DNA from: Crassaminicella profunda
GTDB lineage: Bacteria; Bacillota; Clostridia; Peptostreptococcales; Thermotaleaceae
Direction of reading: 5' to 3'
DNA length: 64,000 nt
Assembly: GCF_019884785.1 (NCBI RefSeq)
Contig: NZ_CP082326.1
Coordinates: 401,355-465,354, forward strand
Shown here piece by piece: positions 42,895-50,545 of this stretch. Positions within the stretch are counted from its first letter, which is position 1; the number at the start of each line of letters is the position of its first letter. Position numbers and translations under genes: made by a program. The notes beneath the pieces were generated by a model. That model made no database searches, was not told the origin of the DNA, and worked only from the letters and a program-made list of their open reading frames with translations.

Positions 42895-43185
42895 GAAAAT
42901 AGCATTAAATCATTTATTTAAGAATATAGCAGCTTTATGAAGGAATATAAATTTAATACTGGTAGAATGATAGGGTTTAGATCATTGAAGAACTATATAA
43001 ATAGTGAAAATGTAGATAGGAACCAAAAAATGTTAATATGTGGCATCTCGTTATGCTATACTTATAGAAGTAATTTGCATTTGCTTTTCTATGATTTTAA
43101 TAAATGAAGATAAAATAAACTTATAATATATTTTTGATTTTGATGCTGTTCATCTATAGATTTATTAAAAAAAAGGAGAGAAAAA
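42895..43185 (+). promoter_or_regulatory. Intergenic region with an extended -10 promoter
   Basis: The stretch is AT-rich and gene-free. TTAATA (43033-43038) and TGCTATACT (43054-43062, an extended -10) are 18 bases apart, leaving a leader of about 115 bases before the next gene. No known riboswitch or other structure was recognised. Confidence 0.4.
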
Positions 43186-44040
43186 ATGAAGAAAAAAGAA
43201 GTGGTAATGACAATAGCAATTGCTGTCTTGCTTGTTTTAAATATTAGAACAGGTTACAAGCTACAAGAACTTCAAAATACCCTGTCTAGCGTAAAATCAT
43301 CTATTAATCATTTACATGGAAGCTTTGGTAGTATTGATAGTAATATTAGAGAGACCCTTGCAGATATTAGAAAAGAGCATATGTGGATTGTTGATAAAGA
43401 TTATGATCTTTTCAATGTAGAAAATAAATTTGAACAAGCAAAGATTACTTTCAATTGGACATTTAGAGAACTAGGGAAAAATGATAAAGTGTATGTGTTA
43501 TATGGAGAAGAAAATAATAGACAAGTAGAAAAATGGAATAAGCTAGAACCTATTCCTGTGGATGGATTAAATTATAAAGGAGAAGTAAATCTGTTTTACG
43601 ATAAAAATTATCAATTTCAGGTAGTTGCAGAAAATAGTAATAGCAAAAAAACGGAAAAACTGATGAATATCAATTTATATGATGAATTAATGGATCGAAT
43701 GGATTTTGAGGCGTATTTTCCAAGTATGAGTCATTCAGAAATAGAAGTTTATGCAAGGATTGAAAATTTTTACCGTGGTTTAGAAGCACTTAAAATAAAA
43801 AGAGCAAAAGCAAATATTTATTATGAAGGGAAAGTAATAAAAACCATAAATCTAACAGATATTGCTAAAAAAAAATATAGACATGGGGATATAGACACGT
43901 GGGAATATGAGAATACATTTAAATTTAATGATTTATTTAAAAATATGACATACAGTGAATTGGAAGATCATCCTAAAATACAAATTATTGTTCAAGATTA
44001 TACAGGAAGAGAATATAAAAGTAAATTAAGAGATTTCTAA
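43186..44040 (+). CDS. Membrane-anchored exported protein of unknown function
   Basis: A 284-residue protein with one N-terminal helix (about 8-24), a short coiled coil (about 27-63) and two beta-rich regions (about 70-165 and 170-284) of alternating strands such as AKITFNWTFRELGKND and DFEAYFPSMSHSEIEVYARIENF, which read like Ig-type folds. No enzyme motif is seen. AAAGGAGAG precedes the ATG. It stands alone between terminators. No function is assigned. Confidence 0.7.
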   Translation: MKKKEVVMTIAIAVLLVLNIRTGYKLQELQNTLSSVKSSINHLHGSFGSIDSNIRETLADIRKEHMWIVDKDYDLFNVENKFEQAKITFNWTFRELGKNDKVYVLYGEENNRQVEKWNKLEPIPVDGLNYKGEVNLFYDKNYQFQVVAENSNSKKTEKLMNINLYDELMDRMDFEAYFPSMSHSEIEVYARIENFYRGLEALKIKRAKANIYYEGKVIKTINLTDIAKKKYRHGDIDTWEYENTFKFNDLFKNMTYSELEDHPKIQIIVQDYTGREYKSKLRDF

Positions 44041-44067
44041 AAAAGGTTAGCCAAATGCTAACCTTTT
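44041..44067 (+). terminator. Rho-independent terminator
   Basis: AAAAGGTTAGC pairs perfectly with GCTAACCTTTT (11 bp) around a 5-base loop, immediately after the stop codon. T follows after AAA. Confidence 0.82.
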
Positions 44068-44191
44068 AAATTTTTGTAGAAGGATTCATCATAAAATCAA
44101 TCTATAAAATCAAAAAATTACAAAACTAAATTTTATCTATATACATAAGTGGGTATATATAAATATAAACTAAGATAGGGAGGTTTGATGA

Positions 44192-46618
44192 ATGATTGAA
44201 AAATATGAAGTACCTATAGAAAAACTAAAAAATAAATGTGATATGAATTGTTTTGATTTTAATTCAACGGTAGATCTTTATCCATTGCAAGGAATTATCG
44301 GTCAAAGACGAGCAGCAAAAGCATTAGAATTCGGACTAGATATTAAGAAAAAGGGATATAACATATTTGTATCGGGTCAAAGTGGAACGGGAAGGAATAG
44401 TTATGCCTTGGCTATTACAGAAAAAAAGGCAGAAAGCAAGGAAATACCAGATGATTGGCTTTATGTACATAATTTTAAGAATCCAGATAGTCCCATTGTT
44501 TTACATGTAATGAGTAGTACAGGAAAAATTTTAAAAAAAGATATAGCAAACATGATTGAGTTACTTAGAAAGGAAATTCCTAAGGTTTTTACAAGTAAAG
44601 AATATGAAAATCAAAAAAGTGTATTGAGACAACAATATCAAAATTATTCTCAAGAAATCATCGATGCCTTAAATGAAATGGGGAAAAAATATGGTTTCAT
44701 TTTTGATCAATCAGAAAAAGGATTAATTAGCATACCTTTAAAAGATGGACGTGCCATGAGTGAGGAAGAATATAAAAATTTAAATCCTGAAGAACTAGAA
44801 GAATTAAGAAAAAATTCTAATGAACTCAGTTTAGAAACCATTGATGTATTTAATAAGCTCAGAACCTTAGAAGAAGAATATAGAAACAATGTAAAAGCAT
44901 TAGATGAAAAAATGTCCTTAGATGTAGTCACTTTTCATATGAATGAAGTGAAGAAAAAATTTGAAGAGAGACAATGTGTGATAGAATATTTAAAAAATCT
45001 AAAAGAAGATATTATTGAGCACATCAGTAAGTTTAAAGGGGAAAAAAATGAAGAGATGAAGAATCCCTTTGCAATGTTACAAAGATCATCAGAAACTTTC
45101 TTTGATAGATATCTAGTAAATCTTTTTATTGATCATAGTGAAAAAACAGGTGCACCTATTGTGAATGAAACCAATCCAAGCTATTATAATTTGATTGGTA
45201 GAATTGAGTATAAAAATGAATTAGGTGTGATGAAAACAGATTTTACACAAATAAAGCCAGGGGCCCTTCATCAAGCTAATGGAGGATATTTAATCCTACA
45301 AGCTAAGGATTTACTCACAAACCCATTTGCGTGGAATGCATTAAAACGTGCTTTAAAAACAAATAAAATCAATATTGAAGGGCTAGATAAGCAGGTAGGA
45401 TATGTAGTCACCTCAACATTAAAGCCCCAGCCCATACCTATGGATATAAAGGTGATCTTAATAGGAGATCCATATACTTATTCTATGCTTTATTACTATG
45501 ATGAGGATTTTAAAAAATTATTTAAAATTATGGCTGATTTTGACATTGAGATGGATCGAAATGATGAAAATATCTATAAAATGGCTAGATTTATTGCAAC
45601 CCATTGTGAAAAAGAGGGCCTTATGCATTTTGATAGAAGTGCTGTGGGAAAAATGATTGAATATAGTTCAAGGCTTGCAGATGATCAAAACAAGCTTAGC
45701 TCTAGGTTTAACCAAGTGGTTGAAATTTTATATGAAGCAGATCGTTTTGCAGAAATGATGGATTCAAATGTTGTCAAGCTTGAACATATTGAAAAAGCCA
45801 TCAGTGAGAAGAAATATAGAAACAATAAATATGAAGAAAAAATCCTCCAAATGTTTGAGGACGGAAGTCTTTTACTAGATGTAGAAGGAGAAAAAATCGG
45901 AGAAATCAATGGACTAGCTGTTACAGGAACAGGGGAATATAGCTTTGGAAAACCAAGTAAAATTACAGTTGCTACATTTAGAGGAAAGAGTGGTATTGTT
46001 AATATAGAAAGGGAAGTAAAAAAGAGTGGAAGTATTCATGATAAGGGCGTACTCATCTTAAATGGATATATTGGACAAAAATTTGCTCAAGAAAGGCCAT
46101 TGTCTTTATCAGCCAGTATTGTATTTGAACAATTATACTCAGGCGTAGATGGAGATAGTGCATCTAGTACAGAGCTTTATGCACTCCTTTCAAGTCTATC
46201 AGAGGTTCCTATAAAGCAATATATTGCAGTAACTGGTTCCGTTAATCAAAGAGGACAAATTCAACCTATTGGTGGGGTTAATGAAAAAATAGAAGGATTC
46301 TTTAAAGTATGTAAATTAAAGGGTTTGACAGGAAAACAAGGAGTAATGATTCCCCATCAAAATGTGAAAAATCTAATGCTTGCGGATGAAGTCATCCAAG
46401 CAGTTGAAAATGAAATGTTTCATATTTATGCTGTAAAGACAATAGAAGAAGGAATTGAAGTATTAACAGACGAAAAGGCAGATGATAAAAAGAAAGATGG
46501 TACTTATGAAGAAGGAACTGTGTATCATCTTGTGAGTAAAAAGCTTCAAGCCTTTTCAAAAGATGGGCAAAAGAATCAAAAGAAAAAGAAAAGGAAAAAA
46601 ACAAATAGGGCAGAGTAG
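44192..46618 (+). CDS. LonC-type ATP-dependent protease (AAA_32 / Lon_C)
   Basis: The 808-residue protein has an N-terminal AAA-like region with FVSGQSGTGRNSYA (about 62-75), in which the usual Walker Lys is Arg, as in this branch of Lon-like proteins. A coiled-coil insert (about 130-290), an AAA lid region and a C-terminal Lon protease domain (about 570-780) follow. The catalytic dyad is Ser656 in GDSASST and Lys699 in GGVNEKIEG. LonC-type enzymes can degrade unfolded proteins without strict ATP dependence. The Lys-rich tail is unusual. GGGAGG lies nine bases before the ATG. Its last codons are part of the terminator shared with the convergent gene. Confidence 0.92.
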   Translation: MIEKYEVPIEKLKNKCDMNCFDFNSTVDLYPLQGIIGQRRAAKALEFGLDIKKKGYNIFVSGQSGTGRNSYALAITEKKAESKEIPDDWLYVHNFKNPDSPIVLHVMSSTGKILKKDIANMIELLRKEIPKVFTSKEYENQKSVLRQQYQNYSQEIIDALNEMGKKYGFIFDQSEKGLISIPLKDGRAMSEEEYKNLNPEELEELRKNSNELSLETIDVFNKLRTLEEEYRNNVKALDEKMSLDVVTFHMNEVKKKFEERQCVIEYLKNLKEDIIEHISKFKGEKNEEMKNPFAMLQRSSETFFDRYLVNLFIDHSEKTGAPIVNETNPSYYNLIGRIEYKNELGVMKTDFTQIKPGALHQANGGYLILQAKDLLTNPFAWNALKRALKTNKINIEGLDKQVGYVVTSTLKPQPIPMDIKVILIGDPYTYSMLYYYDEDFKKLFKIMADFDIEMDRNDENIYKMARFIATHCEKEGLMHFDRSAVGKMIEYSSRLADDQNKLSSRFNQVVEILYEADRFAEMMDSNVVKLEHIEKAISEKKYRNNKYEEKILQMFEDGSLLLDVEGEKIGEINGLAVTGTGEYSFGKPSKITVATFRGKSGIVNIEREVKKSGSIHDKGVLILNGYIGQKFAQERPLSLSASIVFEQLYSGVDGDSASSTELYALLSSLSEVPIKQYIAVTGSVNQRGQIQPIGGVNEKIEGFFKVCKLKGLTGKQGVMIPHQNVKNLMLADEVIQAVENEMFHIYAVKTIEEGIEVLTDEKADDKKKDGTYEEGTVYHLVSKKLQAFSKDGQKNQKKKKRKKTNRAE

Positions 46619-46629
46619 CTGCCCTATTT
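46603..46629. terminator. Bidirectional terminator built over two stop codons
   Basis: AAATAGGGCAG (46603-46613) pairs perfectly with CTGCCCTATTT (46619-46629), 11 bp. The loop AGTAG holds the TAG stop of the protease gene, and the right arm holds the stop of the convergent cyclo-ligase gene. A-runs and T-runs flank it on both strands. Confidence 0.8.
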
Positions 46630-47196
46630 ACATGAAAAGATTTGGGTTTCTGTAATGATAAAATCAACTGGATAATCAAAAGAATCATTAGGAACCTGAT
46701 CAATGATTTGTAAATCAAAGGCTAGACCAATTGATGGAATATCTTTTGAAAGTTTATCTAAAAAACGATCATAATAACCGCCACCATATCCAATCCGATA
46801 CCCTTCTCTGTCAAAGGCTACTCCAGGAACAATAATCAAATCTAAAATAGCTTTATTGACTTTTCTGATATATTCTTTTTTTGGTTCTAAAATACCATAA
46901 GTCCCTTTTGTAAGTTCTTCTTTTGGATCTAAAAGCTTGGATAAAATCATTTCTTTTGTTTTTGGAACACTGATAGGCAGGATAACATTTTTATTTGAAG
47001 ATAGTAAATCTTTAATGATTAAATGAGTCTTCACTTCATTTCTAAAATCCATGTAAATCATGATGTTTTTTGCATTTTTGTATAAGTCTAAAGTTTTTAA
47101 TTTATGAAAAATATTTGTACTTTTTAAGCAAATCATCTCATTAGAAAGTGATTTTCTGCTTTCTAATATTTTTTGACGAATCTTTTTTTTATCCAT
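46624..47196 (-). CDS. 5-formyltetrahydrofolate cyclo-ligase
   Basis: The enzyme converts 5-formyl-THF to 5,10-methenyl-THF with ATP. The 190 residues show KKKIRQKILESRKSLS at the N-terminus (ATP-binding Lys/Arg region) and LDLIIVPGVAFDREGYRIGYGGGYYDRFL, the family signature with the GYGGGYYDRFL loop. ATG 47196 lies six bases after AGGAGGGG on the minus strand; upstream in-frame codons lack a site. It is convergent with the protease gene and shares its terminator. Confidence 0.95.
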   Translation of the reverse strand: MDKKKIRQKILESRKSLSNEMICLKSTNIFHKLKTLDLYKNAKNIMIYMDFRNEVKTHLIIKDLLSSNKNVILPISVPKTKEMILSKLLDPKEELTKGTYGILEPKKEYIRKVNKAILDLIIVPGVAFDREGYRIGYGGGYYDRFLDKLSKDIPSIGLAFDLQIIDQVPNDSFDYPVDFIITETQIFSCK

Positions 47197-47303
47197 ACGA
47201 ACCCCTCCTATGAACTTTGATTTTATCTTTAAAAAAATAGATAGAGTAAATGATAGATTTAATAACAAAACAAGTCATATAGTGATAATATTTAATATTT
47301 ATT

Positions 47304-47337
47304 AAAAATAACCTTTAAAAATTTGAAGGTTATTTTT
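47304..47337. terminator. Orphan terminator-like hairpin in a 431-base gene-free region
   Basis: AAAAATAACCTT (47304-47315) pairs with AAGGTTATTTTT (47326-47337). The U-run and A-run ends would work on either strand, yet no gene ends here. It may block read-through into the ftsE promoter or mark a short unannotated transcript. The rest of 47197-47478 is AT-rich with no gene seen. Confidence 0.5.
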
Positions 47338-47478
47338 AGGAATAATTATATTTGGTTTATAGGGCTAGAAAAACAACAATAAATGAGAATAGCATTGATT
47401 TAATTGTTGAAAGATAAGCTATTTTAAAATAATTATACCAAAAATGTTAAAAATTAAAAATAAAAAGAGGAATAGGAT

Positions 47479-47507
47479 TTGGAAATTACAAAAAAAAATA
47501 ATATAAT
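47479..47507 (+). promoter_or_regulatory. Putative promoter of ftsEX
   Basis: TTGGAA (47479-47484) and consensus TATAAT (47502-47507) are 17 bases apart, leaving a leader of about 115 bases before ftsE. Confidence 0.6.
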
Positions 47508-47627
47508 AGACTCAGAAGTTTATATTTTTTTGAAGAAATAAGCCAAATGAACCAGAAATTTATAATAAAAGGATAGAGGAAATGTAGAAGGATATGTAGA
47601 ATTATATAACTTTAGGAGTTGATAAAG

Positions 47628-48314
47628 GTGATAAAATTTTTAAATGTTACAAAAGAGTATGGAAAAGGTGTCAGAGCTCTTTCAAATATAAGTATACACA
47701 TAGAAAAGGGAGATTTTGCCTTTGTGGTAGGACCTAGTGGTGCAGGAAAATCAACCTTTATTAAATTATTATTGAAAGAAATAGAACCAACAAAAGGAAA
47801 AATCAGTATTCATGGGATGGATATTACAAGACTTAGCACAAGAAAGATTCCAGAGCTTAGAAGGAAAATAGGTGTGGTTTTTCAAGATTTTAGGCTTCTT
47901 TCAAATAAAACAGTTTATGAAAATGTAGCTTTTGCTATGGAGATTATTGAAGCTACTCCAAAGGAAATTAGAAGACAAGTTCCAACAATTCTTGCTATGG
48001 TAGGTCTTAGTGGAAAGGCAAAAATGTATCCCCATGAGCTTTCAGGGGGAGAACAGCAGAGAGTTTCCATTGCCCGTGCCATTGTAAACAGTCCATCTGT
48101 TTTAATTGCAGACGAGCCTACAGGAAATCTAGATCCAGATACAGCATGGGAAATTATGAAGCTTATGAAACAAATTAATCGAAGAGGAACAACCATTGTT
48201 ATGGCTACACATGCCAAAGAAATAGTAGATATGATGCAGCAACGGGTTATTGCAATAGAATGTGGTAAAATTGTGCGAGATGATAAGAAGGGTGTGTATG
48301 GCTATGAAAACTAG
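47628..48314 (+). CDS. ftsE: Cell division ATP-binding protein FtsE
   Basis: FtsE is the ABC ATPase of the FtsEX complex, which transmits ATP hydrolysis through the membrane to switch on wall hydrolases. The 228 residues contain Walker A GPSGAGKST (35-43), a Q-loop VVFQDFRLL, the signature LSGGEQQRVS, Walker B VLIADEPTGNLD and the switch His in MATHAKEI. GTG 47628 is chosen because it gives the family N-terminus MIKFLNVTKEYG and lies ten bases after AGGAG. It overlaps ftsX by 17 bases. Confidence 0.97.
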   Translation: MIKFLNVTKEYGKGVRALSNISIHIEKGDFAFVVGPSGAGKSTFIKLLLKEIEPTKGKISIHGMDITRLSTRKIPELRRKIGVVFQDFRLLSNKTVYENVAFAMEIIEATPKEIRRQVPTILAMVGLSGKAKMYPHELSGGEQQRVSIARAIVNSPSVLIADEPTGNLDPDTAWEIMKLMKQINRRGTTIVMATHAKEIVDMMQQRVIAIECGKIVRDDKKGVYGYEN

Positions 48315-49200
48315 AACCATATCCTATATGGTCAAACAAGGATTTAAAGGTTTTTGGCGCAATCGTATTATGGGGACGGTATCTGTAGTGTCTATTACTT
48401 GTGTATTAATGATTTTAGGGATTGTATTTATGATTGTATTAAATATAAACAGTTTGGCAGAAACAGCAAAAGGACAGTTTGATTCTATACAAGTGTATTT
48501 AAAAGATGACTTAACACAGAGCCAAATAGAAAACATGGGGGGGCTTATTAAAGGAATCGATGGCATAGAATATGTGGATTTTTTATCTAAGGAAGAAGCT
48601 TTACAAAATATGAAAAAAAAGTGGGGAGAAAACGGGTATCTTTTAGAAGGACTTGAGAAAAATCCTCTTCCCAATTCATATATTATTAAGCTAAAGGATA
48701 TATCCTATGCAGATTATGTAGTCAGTCGAGTAGAGGGATTGCAAGGATTAGACGAGGTAAAATATTATAAAGATATTGTAGAAAAACTTTTAAAGATTAC
48801 CAATTTCATAAGGTTGGCAGGAATTATTGTGATTGGTATTTTAATACTTATTTCCATGTTTGTTGTTGGAAATACCATTAAACTAACGGTTATTGCACGA
48901 AGTAGAGAAATTAACATTATGAAATATGTAGGTGCTACCAATTGGTTTATTCGATGGCCTTTTTTAATAGAAGGAGTGTTGTTAGGATTAATGGGATCAT
49001 TGATTGCTCTTTTCATTGTTGGCTTTAGTTATAAACGTATATTTGATTTTATCACACAAAAGTTGTATGTGATGATTTCAGCATATATGATTCCAGCACC
49101 TGTATTTATTGAAAATACAGCTATTATTTTCATCGTGTTAGGTATGGGAATTGGTGCTTTAGGAAGTATATTCTCCATGAGAAAATTCTTAGAAGTATAA
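48298..49200 (+). CDS. ftsX: Cell division protein FtsX
   Basis: FtsX is the membrane partner of FtsE. The 300 residues have an N-terminal cytoplasmic helix (YMVKQGFKGFWRNRIM), TM1 (about 25-48), an extracellular domain (about 50-165) that binds the hydrolase partner, and three C-terminal helices with the FtsX/permease motif TIKLTVIARSREINIMKYVGATNWFIRWPFLIEG. Start 48298 has GAAGG six bases upstream; a second ATG at 48304 is also possible. The overlap with ftsE indicates translational coupling. Confidence 0.96.
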   Translation: MAMKTRTISYMVKQGFKGFWRNRIMGTVSVVSITCVLMILGIVFMIVLNINSLAETAKGQFDSIQVYLKDDLTQSQIENMGGLIKGIDGIEYVDFLSKEEALQNMKKKWGENGYLLEGLEKNPLPNSYIIKLKDISYADYVVSRVEGLQGLDEVKYYKDIVEKLLKITNFIRLAGIIVIGILILISMFVVGNTIKLTVIARSREINIMKYVGATNWFIRWPFLIEGVLLGLMGSLIALFIVGFSYKRIFDFITQKLYVMISAYMIPAPVFIENTAIIFIVLGMGIGALGSIFSMRKFLEV

Positions 49201-49223
49201 AAGTTATTAGGGGGAATTAGGTA

Positions 49224-50354
49224 ATGAAAATAAAATACAAAAGATTATTTGTTGTGGTGGTAACCACCCTATCTTTACTCATTACAGGAAATACTTTTGC
49301 ATTAAATGGGACGAGTGATCAGAATAAACTTAATCAAGTAAACAATCAGATTAATCAAGCACAAAGAGAATTGAATGCTAATAAAAAGAAACAAAAAAGC
49401 ATTAATGCTCAAATAAACGAATTAGATAGAAAGATTGATAAAACAGAAAGAGAAATAGATGATATCAATGTAGAGATGAATAAGACAAAAAAGAAAATTA
49501 CTAAGGCAAAAGAAGAGTTAGTACAAGCAGAAAATAATATTGATAATAAAAATGATACATTAAATGCTAGGTTAGAGGTAATGTATAAAAATGGAGATAT
49601 TGGATATGCAGAAGTACTTCTTGACTCAGAAAGTATTACAGACCTTTTATCTAACTTAGATATGCTCAAAAAAATATTTCATCAGGATATGGATTTACTA
49701 GCTTATATGAAAGAACAAAGAGATGAAATCAATACAAAGAAAAGAACACTAGAAAGTCATAAGAGCAGCATGAGTGCTATGCTTAAAAATATGAATAGTA
49801 AGCAAAAAGAGTTAGAAGTAAGTAGAGGTGAAATACGTAGCGTCAAGGAAGACTTGAAGAAGAATAGCAAAGAGCTAGAAAAGCAAATTGATGCAATGAA
49901 TGCTTATGCACAAAAAATTGCTGAAGAGATTAGAAGAAAACAATCAGGAGGAAAATATATAGGTGGAAAATTGGCTTGGCCAGCGCCTGGATATACAAGA
50001 ATTACATCTCCTTATGGATATAGAATTCATCCAATTCTTAAGAGAAAGAAATTGCATACAGGAATAGATATAGGGATTAAATACGGAAAGCGTATTGTAG
50101 CTGCAGGAGATGGAACTGTTATAAAAGCAGGTTGGTATGGTGCTTATGGAAAAGCAGTAATGATTGATCATGGTGGTGGGATTATAACCTTATATGGTCA
50201 TAACTCTAAGCTTGTTGTAAGGGAAGGACAAAAAGTAAAAAGAGGTCAAACTATTTCAAAATGTGGTAGTACAGGTTGGTCTACTGGTGCTCATCTTCAT
50301 TTTGAAGTGAGGAAAAATGGAAGCCCTACAGATCCAATTCCTTGGGTAAAATAG
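49224..50354 (+). CDS. Murein hydrolase activator / M23 peptidase of the FtsEX system
   Basis: The 376-residue exported protein has a signal peptide (about 1-26), a long periplasmic-type coiled coil (about 30-240) and an M23 LytM domain (about 255-376). Zinc ligands are present: H278 and D282 in HTGIDIG, and H357/H359 in HLHFEVR, so it should be an active endopeptidase, unlike E. coli EnvC. It follows ftsX by 23 bases and is its likely partner, as PcsB or CwlO are in other Firmicutes. AGGGGG precedes the ATG. Confidence 0.94.
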   Translation: MKIKYKRLFVVVVTTLSLLITGNTFALNGTSDQNKLNQVNNQINQAQRELNANKKKQKSINAQINELDRKIDKTEREIDDINVEMNKTKKKITKAKEELVQAENNIDNKNDTLNARLEVMYKNGDIGYAEVLLDSESITDLLSNLDMLKKIFHQDMDLLAYMKEQRDEINTKKRTLESHKSSMSAMLKNMNSKQKELEVSRGEIRSVKEDLKKNSKELEKQIDAMNAYAQKIAEEIRRKQSGGKYIGGKLAWPAPGYTRITSPYGYRIHPILKRKKLHTGIDIGIKYGKRIVAAGDGTVIKAGWYGAYGKAVMIDHGGGIITLYGHNSKLVVREGQKVKRGQTISKCGSTGWSTGAHLHFEVRKNGSPTDPIPWVK

Positions 50355-50362
50355 ATAAATTA

Positions 50363-50396
50363 GGTCATATACTTTAAGTATATGGTCTTTTTTTTT
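50363..50396 (+). terminator. Rho-independent terminator
   Basis: A stem built on CATATACT with AGTATATG, extended by G-U pairs and a G-C, is followed by about nine T. It ends the ftsEX operon. Confidence 0.85.
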
Positions 50397-50545
50397 ATGA
50401 AAAAGTGAATATTCATGATGCTCCTTGAATATAATAATTAACATGTCTAAGTATTAATAACTTAAATAATCGGTATTTTTTTGGAAATGATAAATAATAG
50501 AGCATTCCACATACAGTTAGTGCTTCTAGACATTTTAGAAAAGGA

